The notes under the pieces: model-generated
Database searches by the model: none
The model's input: the letters and a program-made list of their open reading frames with translations, nothing else
What the model was told of the DNA's origin: nothing
Part shown: piece by piece, positions 20,386-29,350 of the stretch
Layout of the letters: each line of letters opens with the position of its first letter
Position numbering within the stretch: position 1 is the first letter of the stretch
Position numbers and translations under genes: made by a program
NCBI RefSeq assembly: GCF_000002865.3
Contig: NW_001865040.1
Span: 2,268,135-2,297,484 of the forward strand
DNA from: Monosiga brevicollis MX1
Lineage: Eukaryota > Opisthokonta > Choanoflagellata > Craspedida > Salpingoecidae
DNA length: 29,350 bases
Reading direction: 5' to 3'

Positions 20386-23300
20386 ATGATGGCTGAGCGC
20401 CGTGCCTGGCTGGCTTGTGTGGTTGGGATTTTGGTTGGTCTGGTTGTCGTGAGTAGCGGCGAGCCGCAGCCGTGGATGAATGTTGAGGAGGATCCCACCA
20501 CGCGTGCCGAGTAAGCAGAACCACTGACGTTCATTTTGACCGATGGACTTTGGCCAGCTTAAACGGCAGCCTTGTTGGTGGTTTCGTCTTGCCGTCCTGA
20601 TCCTCGTTTGCAGACTCTCATGCCCTTTTGTGCGTCTACTACAGGAAATTGATGCAGGAGATGACTTTGGCCGAGAAGATTGCAATGCTCCACGGTTATA
20701 GCGGTATGCGTGCTCAATCGCAGATCGCAGCATCTGCCGTGGCAGTGACAGCCCACCAGCTGATGCCAGTGGCATCTGCGATGCTCACGAACCCCTAATG
20801 GCCGTGTGTGCGGATGTAGGTACCTCGCAAAATTACAACTATACCGGCTTTGTCGTGCCCAATGATCGCCTCAAGATTCCTGCCCTTCAGTTGAATGATG
20901 GCCCGCAAGGGTTCCGAGCCACCAACAACGGTTACGATCGCACGACGTAGGAGGCCCTGCTCCCTTTCTTTGACCGGCCGCAGGAAAAAAGGAGTGGTCA
21001 ACTAGTGCCTTCCGCCTGCTCAATTGTCTCTCTTCACTACTCTGTGTGTTCCATGCGTTGCCAGAACGGCGTGGCCCTCCGGCTTGACGATGGCAGCCAG
21101 CTGGGACGTGGCCATGCTCTCCAAGTGGGGCGAGGGGATGGGGGCGGAGTTTGCAGCCAAGGTTGGCTTTTGTGTTCATGCTCTCGTAAGCCCGAGATCT
21201 CTTAGTCCTTTTCCTAACCCACCGCATTGAACAGGGTGCCAACGTTCAGCTAGGCCCTGGTTTGTGCGTGGCCCGCGTACCGGTCAACGGCCGCAATTTT
21301 GAGTGTACGTCAACTTTCATCCTCTGGGTACTAGAGTGACATGACGGATCTCAAGTCCCCAGCTTTGATTCTCATCAAGATGTATTTTGTTGGCACGCGC
21401 CCAGATTTGAGCGGGGAGGATCCCTTCCTCGGTTATACCTTGGTTCAGCCGGTCATCCAGGGCATTCAATCGCAGGGTGTCATCGCCAATGCCAAGGTTG
21501 GTTCGTGTGCTCCCAGCCAACATTCTTCAAGAACAGAGCAAGGTGATTTACGTGTCAGCGTTGGCGCCATCAACGCTTTAAGCGCACAGCGCTCACGCCC
21601 GAACATCCCTCTTTCTGAAATCAGCACTATGTCAACAACAATCAGGTATGTTCCTTCCTTGTAACTTGAAATGGACTTGGTCTAGTCGACCATCTGCCGG
21701 CAAATCAGCCGCTTGATCAGGTGCTCAAAGCTCAATTAGAGCCAGGCCACTGATGAATGGCATGCCTGGCTGCTGCATAGGAGACTAAGCGGACGACCGT
21801 CAGCGAAAATGTGGATGAGCGCACACGATTCGAGGTACACTGCGCCGTAATTTTTAATTTTTTTTGGCCGGCTGTCCTCCCCCTTTGCTCCGCGCTCCGT
21901 GCTGCTCTTCCTTACTTGGTTGGGTTGTGCTGTGCTGCTCCAAGATCTACTACCCACCCTTTGAGGGGGCCATCAACGCCGACGTGGGCTCCTTTATGTG
22001 CAGTTATAACAAGATCAATTCAGCTTGGAGCTGCGAGAACAATGAAACTCTGAACACAGACCTCAAGCACCGCCTCAATCCCGACAACAAACGTTTTTGG
22101 GTCATGAGGTACTCGTGCTGCCTACCCCTGTTTCTTCCCCTCACCTGCCTCGCACGGTTTCGTTCATTACTGGCATGCTGTGTCGCAGCGATTGGGGGGC
22201 CACGCATAGTACCTCGATTGACAAGGGCTTGGACCAAGAGATGCCGGGCGACTCCCACATGGGAGATACACTTGCTGTATGTCCATGCCTGCCAACTACT
22301 CGACCCTTTCTCCTACATGCTGGTTGAGCCCCACGAGTCGCGGAAGATAAAAGACTACAACATTGTGCAGTCGTATCGTCCTCGGACGATCTCAGTTCTG
22401 ATTCCATGCGCCCCCACCCCGTCGTGCGGGTTTGGCGTGCTACGGTCGGCAGGACATGGTTTCCAACGGAACCGTCCCCATGGCCTTGATCAACGCCTCC
22501 GTCCTCAACATCCTAACACCCATGTTTAGCGTCGGTCTGTTTGATAAGCCCAACACGGGTGCCTTCTCCAAGTGCGTCGTGCTTTTGCTCTCGTTTTGCT
22601 TGGGTCTCAAGACGTGGATCGTGGTCCACTGACGTTGGTTGGGCCATTCTTGCGTCTAGCAATGTCACATCAGATGCGCACAACCAGTTGGCTCGTGAGC
22701 TGGCGGGCAATTGCCACGTCTTGCTACAAAATGAGAACAAGGTCCTCCCTCTCAATGCAGGAACCGCCAACACCACCTACCTCATTGTTGGGGCACAGGC
22801 ATGGAACCAAACTATTGTTGCTGGCGGGTACGGTCCACGTGCTTCCAGATGATAGAGGGGCATCTGCTTTGCTTGCAGCAAGGCACTGACTACAAACGGG
22901 TTCTTGTAGAGGATCCGGACATGTCGACATTCCATACATGGTCACGCCACTTGATGCGTTCAAGACGGCCCTCGGCTTTGGGCCCACACGCAACAATCAA
23001 GCTGGCCAAAAGGACTGTGTTGTGGAAAACCAGGTTGGCAGTAGCTTCTGTGTAGGCGTGCGGGCCATTCTCCAAGTGTTGGTTGGTACCGAGCTTGGTG
23101 GTTCGTCACCAGCACGTCTCACACAAATGTGACGTGTCCACCACCAGTGCGTGATCTATCTGGACGGCAGCGATACGGATATGGTTGCCAGCACAGCTGC
23201 GGAGGTTGGTTCTTTCAATTGCACAACGCAGTGACCCTCTCTGTCCGCAACAAAAATACTCTCACGTCAAAATGAACATTGACTGGATCGAACCTTGCTG

Positions 23301-24889
23301 CGGTGTTCATGCTCGAACATGCAGGTTGACTATGTTTTGGCTTTTGTGGCCACCACTTCACACGAGGGCGCTGACCGTGCCAACCTCAGCTTGGCCGGTG
23401 GACAGGTGCGGTTTGGCACATTGGTGCCATTGTTGATGAGCCTTTTCGTCCCAATCTTCTCCGCATAAGAGCTCATTGCTGCGCTGCAAACACGCGCAGG
23501 ACGAATTCATCATTGCTGCGGCCTCGCACAGCGACAAGGTGGTGGTCATTGGTGCGTCACTTTGCTTTCGACAAAAACGTTATGCGGCATGTTTGCAAGT
23601 GTTAGCTTTCAGAGGCGAGCGAACGATCGACGTGGTCGCCTTGTCTTGATCAAACCCTTACTCCTCAACTAGTGACAACGCCTGGAGCCATCTTGATGCC
23701 CTGGTCGGCGGACGTGGCCAGTATTGTTGTCAACTTTATGCCTGGTCAAGAAGGCGCCAATGCCGCTGCTGATGGTTTGTGCGACATATTCGCGTGGACT
23801 GCTTGCATCCAACACCATCCCAGCTCATTGGCTGTGGCACGGCAGTCTTGTTTGGCACCGTCAACCCAAGTGGCAAGTTGCCCCTAACCATGCCAAATGT
23901 GGAGAACGAGGTCGGCTTTACGGAGCGTCAATATCCTGGTCTTGACGACGCTGCCGAGGCGTACTATGATGAGCGTCTCCTCATCGGCTATCGGTGCGTC
24001 AGGGATTTGTTGGGTGCTGACATGAACCCTCCTTTTTTTTTTTTGGTCGCTCTTGTGCCTTGTTGTGAGGGCATGAACGTTTGGAGCGAGGAGCATTCAT
24101 GGTTTTTGCGGAACTCGACAGCTGGTATGATGCGCACGGCATCGAACCGCGCTTTCCCTTTGGCCATGGCTTGTCCTATGCTGCGTTCAAATATGACAAC
24201 CTGACCGTCAGCAAGGATGAAGTGGCGTTCAAGCTGACCAACATTGCTGAGGTGGGTGAAATCTGATCGGTGTGCAACGTCGTTCAAGTGGTCGCGCATG
24301 GCATTGCTGTCCATTCAGCACTTTGAATGAGCGGTGCCACGAGTACACATGTGACGCTGAATTGAATACCTATGTCTAGGATTATGGTGGTGAGGTGGTC
24401 CAACTCTACCTTGGCTTCCCTTCCAGCGCGGGCGAGCCCCCTAAGCAACTCAAAGGTGCGTTCCTGAGGGCGTACAGTCGGTATCTTTGAGAACAAACCA
24501 AATGCAAGACCTTGTACGCCACTCTAACGGCATGGCCAATACATCCATGCAATCGTCAATGCATGGCTGTTTGCCTTCTTGTCTCTGCCTCTCTTGATTG
24601 CCCCCAACAGGATTCACCAAAGTGTTTTTGCATGCGTTTGCCGAGGCGGAAGTCAAGCTGCCTTTGCGCAGCCGTGATCGCAGCGTGTGGGATGCTAGTA
24701 CCCATTCATGGTCCGAGGTATCTGGTGAATTTCAGGTATGTCATGCTGAGGCCAAGCATGGAAGGGCATTTGTGCTGGTGCTTTCGTCTTGTGGCGATGC
24801 TCTCATTTCTTTCGGCCGTTGTCTGACACCAGGTCTACGTTGGTTCGAGCTCGCGAGACATTCGGCTCACAGGTAGCTTCACCAACTGA
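20386..24889 (+). CDS. Secreted glycoside hydrolase family 3 enzyme, beta-glucosidase-like, 22 exons, about 711 aa
   Basis: Exons 20386-20510, 20645-20703, 20820-20946, 21065-21161, 21235-21304, 21405-21496, 21625-21645, 21781-21834, 21945-22108, 22189-22276, 22453-22571, 22660-22827, 22910-23033, 23148-23204, 23325-23405, 23500-23551, 23673-23774, 23846-23993, 24122-24251, 24380-24455, 24611-24735 and 24833-24889. All phases agree and TGA is at 24887-24889. A signal peptide (to about residue 25) is followed by the GH3 barrel, with LQLNDGPQGFR, QLGPGLCVARVPVNGRNFE and the nucleophile Asp271 in SDWGATHS. The second domain has GGGSGHV and DVLFGTVNPSGKLPLT. A fibronectin-III-like C-terminal domain follows WYDAHGIEPRFPFGHGLSY. 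The SDWGA form favours beta-glucosidase over xylosidase activity. The enzyme would act outside the cell or in food vacuoles on bacterial or plant glucans. Confidence 0.9.
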
Positions 24890-25362
24890 CTTGGTCAAGA
24901 CGCGTGCGCTCCCTCGTAATAGCCTGCTGTCATGAGCTGTTCCTAAAGCCTTGGTGTCTTTCTGCTCGCTCTGGTTGAGGAGTATGAAAAACAAATCTGG
25001 TTGATGTCTTTTGAGGCTTAATGGCTGGTACGCGTGGTCACTCATCAGTACAGGCTTGACGTTTTAGCGCCGCAAAAGCTGTGTAGCTCGCTCCTCTCTT
25101 GTCACAATTGACGTCGCTGGGTGAGAGTAAGAGCCCCATCTGCATTGCATAACGCCTTTTAGAGCCCAAGGCGGCGTCGAAGCAGCGACATGCCGTTCAT
25201 GAGACTGACTGACTGACATCTCTCATGTTGTATGGGATTTTTGTGTGTGTTGATCAAAATTTGCTTTCATAACAAAATGTTTGGAGCCTTTTTTTTTCAG
25301 ATACAGAAAGAGGTGCAGCGAAGGGCACCTGGGGGGTTTTTTTTTTGACGGCAGCTAGCAGG
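24890..25362. other. Spacer, no gene seen
   Basis: 473 bp between two plus-strand genes. T runs lie near 25289-25297 and 25337-25346. No exon-like frame with codon bias was found. Confidence 0.6.
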
Positions 25363-27323
25363 ATGCATGTGGTTGTGGTGGGCGGCGGTATCATTGGGGC
25401 TTGCTCGGCGTATCAGCTGGCCTGTCGTGGAGCCAAGGTGACGCTGATTGAGCGCACGGGTGTTGCCTGTGCAGCTTCGGGAAAAGCGGGTGCGTCGTCT
25501 GCGGCTTTTGCAAAAGGTTGCATCTCGGGTGGCTGTGCGTCGCTCATTCCACGGCAAATGCGGGGGGCATGGCAAAACAGGAGGGTTTCTGGCCCGTGAC
25601 TGGTGCAATGGAGGACCACTAGAGTCCTTGGCTCGTCGCAGCTTTGATCTTCACGAGTAGGCTGATTTGGCTTTCATTCCTGTCGTTGCCGTCTGACCAC
25701 CACCCAGGGTGATGCGTGCCTCGTTGTCCTTGCCTTATGAGCTGTGTGTTCATGCCGGGGCTAACAGGCAGCTGGCTGCGGCCCACGGCAATCCCTGGGA
25801 GTATCGCCGACTGCGCACGGTAGGCATTAATGTGCTCAAGTCAGCAGGGCGACCTTCGCCTGCGGTGCCGTGGCTGGATGGCGGTGCTGATGGGAAGACG
25901 GAAAACATGGGATCCACGGAAAACACGGCACAGGTGACGCCGGTAAGTCGCGATGATGCTGACAGCTGGCTGGACTCTTTCTTGAGGTCTGAGATCCAAA
26001 GGCAGACCTGTTAAGAGCACACCCCGTGCCCCATGGCGTGTCGCCAAGAAGATCTCACAGACCAATCGTGCCACTGGGACAGGGGTTGTTTACACGCAAG
26101 ATGGTGGAACTGGCCCAGGAGCATGGTGCGCGAGTGCGAGTGGAAACCGTGATCGGACTGAGCTATCGGGAGGGGCTGGCCGAGGTGTGTGGCGTCCAGT
26201 TGGCCACGGGGGAGGCTGTGCCAGCCGATGCGGTGCTGCTTTGCATGGGACCTTGGAGCGGCCAGTGCCGAGAATGGGTGCGAGCGATCACAGCGCCCAG
26301 AATTGGGGGTGAAAAGGCCCATTCGATCGTGGTGCAGCCTGGACCAAGGGCGGACATTGATGGAACGGCCGTTTTTATCAATTACACTCGTCGGGGCAAG
26401 ATGCAGAACCCGGAAATTTATCCACGTCCAGGTATGGGCGCTCGGCAAGCAAGCATGTCGGCTGCCATGGCTGCCAAACTCACCCGTGCAATGGTGCAAA
26501 ATGACTGCAGACGGCAGCGTGTATATGTGTGGCGGGACACACGCGCACACGCCGCTTCCTGCCAACTCGGCTGACGTGGTGCCTACAGAGGGCATTGGTG
26601 CTGAACTGAAGGAGATCATGGGTGAGTGGGGTGCTTTGGGCGAGGCCGATTGTGACAGGCAGGATAGACATGGCGCAGAGGTGAAGATGACATTCGAGGG
26701 GCTGCTAGATGGGGTGGGCCATCTGGGTGGGATCCGGTCGAAACCTCGATACGCTAATGCTTCTTGCTCGGTTGAATATGGGGGCAGACGCATGCTCCAG
26801 TGCACTGCAAGATGCTGAAGTGACTGTCGTGCAGGTGCGAATCGGCTTTGGTGCGTGGCGGGAGAGGCTTTTGGTCGCATGCTCATGTCACTTTGAGTGT
26901 GTGGGAGATAGGCATGCTATCTACCCATGCCTGACTCGGGCGTTCCATTTATAGGGCCGTTGCAAAAGGTACGTTGCAGCCGCGCCCCGACTGCTTTTCG
27001 CAGCTAGGGCGATGCTGTCCGCACGTCAGCGTCTGAAGGGGCAGGCTCATTCGGTGATTTGCTGTGTCACAGGGTCTGTTTATGGCTGCGGGCCATACTT
27101 GCTGGGGAATCCTCAACGGTCCCGCTACGGGTGAAGCGATGGCCGGTGAGTGCGGTGGGGAAAAGGCGCTTGCCCTGACTTGCCTCGCGGATGCTTCTTG
27201 GGCGCGAGTGTCTGATAGATTGGGCCTCTTCTTTTTGCCATTCTGCCATGACCAGACATTATCTTAGAGGGGACAGCGCGGCACGTGGATCTTTCCCAGG
27301 TGCAGCCATGGTGCGACCAGTAG
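25363..27323 (+). CDS. FAD-dependent oxidoreductase of the DAO family, 8 exons, about 361 aa
   Basis: Exons 25363-25489, 25581-25656, 25708-25942, 26083-26431, 26511-26621, 26788-26834, 27073-27145 and 27256-27323, phase-consistent, with TAG at 27321-27323. The N-terminus is a classic FAD-binding fold: VVVVGGGIIGACSAYQLA, then VTLIER, then ASGKAGGFLARDWC. It continues with GLFTRKMVELAQEHGARV, AVLLCMGPWSG and EIYPRPDGSVYMCGG. The end has AAGHTCWGILNGPATGEAMA, which closes the FAD site in this family. It resembles the small cytosolic FAD oxidoreductases of fungi (Tda3-like) more than true D-amino-acid oxidases. The substrate is unknown. The stretch 26835-27072 may hide a short exon, because a family block usually found before AAGH is not seen. 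Confidence 0.85.
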
Positions 27324-27692
27324 TCAGCAACATGCACGCTAAGAAGAGGAAAAGGAGAAAATGGGCTTCCAAAGTCAAGCAATCGACGGATCGGCGTGTG
27401 CTGTGTCATCAATTCAGAATCAAATGTCTCACAATCAAGTGTCTCACAACCAATGACAAAGCGAGGCGAACATGAGAAGGGTAGAAAGGGTCTGGTGAGG
27501 GTCTGGTGAGGGTCTGAAGCAGTCAAAAGCGGAAAACCTGGCCTAGTGCAGGGCATCAGAAACGAGCTCGAGGGCGCAGCCCTCCTTCATTGAGCAGGTC
27601 CGATGCAGATTGAAGCAGGTGGAAATAGCGGACATTGGCCTTGTACAAAGTATGCAAGGTCATCAGGGGCGGAAATTGGTGGCGGGCGAGGT
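27324..27692. other. Spacer between convergent genes, short tandem repeats
   Basis: It holds both 3' UTRs of the oxidoreductase (plus) and the tRNA phosphotransferase (minus). An 11-bp unit (GGGTCTGGTGA) is repeated about three times near 27489-27520, and a 14-15-bp TGTCTCACAA unit twice near 27424-27455. No gene was seen. Confidence 0.55.
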
Positions 27693-28280
27693 TCATGATG
27701 GCTTGCGCACGACCCGCTTGAAGTAGCGGGGGTGCAGGACGCCGTCTTGTCCAGCCGTGAGGAGCACGCGGTTGCGGGAGATGAAGACGGGGATACCATC
27801 GCGGAGCACTTGGTCGAGGTCGAGGTAGATCCAAACGTTGCAGGTGGTGCGCATACCAGAAATCACCTCACGGCTGCCCGGCTCGGCAGTGCTGAAGTGA
27901 ATGTGCTGGCGGCCCATGGTGCGCAAGCCCTCGCGCTGAATTTGGGCCCAGGCGGCATGATAGGTGCCGTGGACAACCACGGGCCAGTCTGCTGCGCTCA
28001 GGACAGGATCAAGAAGGCTGTCCTCTTGCACATTGAGCGAGTGGCCCTGGGTGGCGCGCACGCGCAGGGGGCCCTCGCGCAGTTCGAAACGGCCCTTGGC
28101 ATCAGTGGCGACAATCTCGCGAACCGTGTCATCGTCCAGATGGCGCAGCTTGTCATGGCGACGCAAATCAGCAGTATGAACAAAGCCATCCTTGCTCATG
28201 GGAACGCCTTCCTTCTCAGCGCCGTGTCGCAGAAGGTACGTCATGGTCTTGGATAGCCGTGTGAGTCGTCGGTCCGCCAT
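27693..28280 (-). CDS. TPT1: NAD+-dependent tRNA 2'-phosphotransferase (Tpt1/KptA family), 195 aa
   Basis: A single exon from ATG (28278-28280) to the stop at 27693-27695, about the length of the compact KptA/Tpt1 proteins. The family's two-lobe layout is present: an N-terminal winged-helix lobe with LLRHG (R18, H19), then a C-terminal ADP-ribosyltransferase-like lobe with RATQGHS (R75), HGTYHAAW and RQHIHF (R124). These correspond to the Arg-His-Arg-Arg set needed for catalysis. The enzyme removes the 2'-phosphate left at the splice junction by fungal-type tRNA ligation, passing it to NAD+ to give ADP-ribose 1'',2''-cyclic phosphate and nicotinamide. It acts in the nucleus or cytosol. No intron is needed, unlike its neighbours. 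Confidence 0.93.
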   Translation of the reverse strand: MADRRLTRLSKTMTYLLRHGAEKEGVPMSKDGFVHTADLRRHDKLRHLDDDTVREIVATDAKGRFELREGPLRVRATQGHSLNVQEDSLLDPVLSAADWPVVVHGTYHAAWAQIQREGLRTMGRQHIHFSTAEPGSREVISGMRTTCNVWIYLDLDQVLRDGIPVFISRNRVLLTAGQDGVLHPRYFKRVVRKPS

Positions 28281-28579
28281 GATCGTCGCTCCTTGCTCTA
28301 CTCTAAACTCAAGTCAGAGGAAGAAAGGGAAAAGGAAAAAAAAATAAAAAATAAAAAACGAATGAAAGCGTTTGGTGTTGCGCGTCGATCGATTGATCGC
28401 TGCGAGGCTGTGGTCTGCCTTGAAGAAGTGCTTGGGCAGATATCCAAGAGAAAAATGCCACCAAAGAGCCAGTCCCACCCACGAGATCAAGTCGGTGCTG
28501 TGAGGTGCGCGCCAGAGGGCGGGAGGAGGTGGAGTCGAGGTGCGCGCAAAAACTTTTTTTTTTGTTATGCAACGGCACC
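28281..28579. promoter_or_regulatory. Probable promoter region of the tRNA phosphotransferase gene
   Basis: 299 bp between the start codon and the inner end of the right repeat arm. It has an A-rich tract (28313-28360) just upstream of the start on the minus strand and a T run near 28554-28563. No consensus element was identified. Confidence 0.35.
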
Positions 28580-28591
28580 AGAATGTACCTT

Positions 28592-28667
28592 AATATGTTG
28601 TTCAGCGGGATAGTTCGGTCACCTCCTTGAAAGTAACATATGTATTCCCTTTTTGTAACAACATATT
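28592..28667. repeat. Hairpin-forming 11-bp inverted repeat inside the right arm
   Basis: Mirror copy of the 715-790 hairpin: 11-bp arms at 28592-28602 and 28657-28667 around a 54-nt loop, close to the inner boundary of the right repeat arm. Confidence 0.7.
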
Positions 28668-29224
28668 GCTCTTGGGATTGAGGCAGGTGCGATTAATTGG
28701 CAGTCAGTATTTCGGGTCGTGCTCGGCGATTCTGTCTGCTGTGCGTTTCAAATCAAGCACAGCAGAAGCGCTAAATTTTTGCGGATCAAACGAGGGTGCT
28801 CTTGTGTTCATACGCTTCCTGTGGATGCCATAGCAGCCCAAAGACCAGAAAATCATTTATTTTGAAATAAATCCCATTTCTTTTCCATACGAAACTTATT
28901 TGGCTTTGACTCTCTAGGGCTACATGGCTCTGATTGGTATGTCAAATGGCAGCGCCATAAGACGAGTCAGCGAAGCAATGAGACAACTTGGTGGGTAGAA
29001 GCAGATGGACAAGACAAGTTCCGATTGATCAATGGTCATTCAAGGTTTATTTCGATTGACAAACGCCCGGGACGATTTTTTTTTCTAAACACTTAGTAAG
29101 CAAGCTGTTTCCTCATTGGGTGGACTTAGACGATTTTCTCTTCTTGGGATGTGGTTGCCACTGCGCCACTCGTGCAAGGTGTGTTCGACGTGGAGACCGA
29201 GTTTGGACGATTGATGGGGAAGAG

Positions 29225-29331
29225 CTACGGTCCACAGCGGCGCTTGAGGCTTCTCGTGTTCGCGCCTCGGTACTTGCATGTGATGTCTCTGATGCCGCCG
29301 TAGACGGCGTGGTGCACGGTGGACTTGTCAC
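29225..29331 (-). CDS. Second copy of the probable last exon in the right repeat arm
   Basis: Exact inverted copy of 51-157, with the splice acceptor just above 29331 and the stop at 29225-29227. The rest of the gene would lie to the right of the window. Because the coding frame, acceptor and poly(A) signal are all preserved, both copies could be functional 3' ends, or both could be part of a repeated element. The opposite strand of this arm is also open for 71 codons (29120-29335), which is probably a shadow. Confidence 0.35.
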
Positions 29332-29350
29332 CTGAATGCAATGATGAAGA

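Larger units (their letters stand above)
28580..29350. repeat. Right arm of a long inverted repeat (at least 771 bp)
   Basis: Reverse complement of 32-802. The inner boundary is at 28580, where the match to the left arm ends between the promoter side of the tRNA phosphotransferase gene and the repeat. The outer side runs off the window. All internal landmarks of the left arm are present in opposite orientation: the gene 3' end at 29225-29331 on the minus strand, the convergent poly(A)-like signals, and the hairpin at 28592-28667. Confidence 0.95.

Noticed and set aside
27732-28256. 174-codon plus-strand frame opposite the tRNA phosphotransferase
   Set aside because: The minus strand carries the full set of Tpt1 motifs. 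The plus-strand frame is its shadow.
28616-28634. GGTCACCTCCTT resembling the 3' end of bacterial 16S rRNA
   Set aside because: It is an isolated short match with no upstream 16S sequence. The window is eukaryotic in gene structure.

Overview
The window looks like nuclear DNA from an intron-dense, compact-genome protist, most likely a choanoflagellate (Monosiga-like). The evidence is about 100-nt GT-AG introns in nearly every gene, closely packed genes on both strands, GC-rich third codon positions, an ER quality-control lectin, a secreted GH3 enzyme, and a large receptor-like protein that joins cysteine-rich and Ig-like extracellular repeats to a transmembrane segment, a tyrosine-rich tail and SH2 domains. 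The species is inferred. Exon structures were derived by hand from splice sites, reading phase and family motifs. Each multi-exon model below keeps one open frame.

Layout. Both ends carry the same inverted repeat (32-802 and 28580-29350, at least 771 bp). It appears to contain the 3' end of a gene and a small hairpin. Inside it, left to right: an unrecognised single-exon gene (1099-1647, minus); a 20-exon MRH-domain lectin of the OS-9/ERLEC1 type with an unrecognised C-terminal half (2064-6399, minus); a divergent GA-rich promoter region; a small three-exon helical protein (6973-7563, plus); an NmrA-like NAD(P)-binding protein (8519-9412, plus) whose 3' end is tandemly duplicated; a repeat-filled spacer with a 12/15-bp minisatellite; a signal-peptide-bearing JmjC/cupin protein (10438-11698, plus); and a transmembrane SH2 protein (11778-19532, plus) interrupted by a 299-N gap. 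After these come a GH3 beta-glucosidase-like secreted enzyme in 22 exons (20386-24889, plus), a DAO-family FAD oxidoreductase (25363-27323, plus) and a Tpt1/KptA tRNA 2'-phosphotransferase (27693-28280, minus).

The most unusual locus is 10438-19532. The SH2 protein has no visible start of its own. Its first recognisable exon is in matching phase with a possible donor just before the stop of the JmjC gene, so the two may be one gene: signal peptide, JmjC-like ectodomain, cysteine-rich modules, Ig-like repeats, membrane span, tyrosine-rich tail with YxxP motifs, and two SH2 domains. Most ectodomain exons are symmetric phase 1-1 modules, a signature of exon shuffling. The other genes are housekeeping or secretory-pathway genes with no evident shared pathway.
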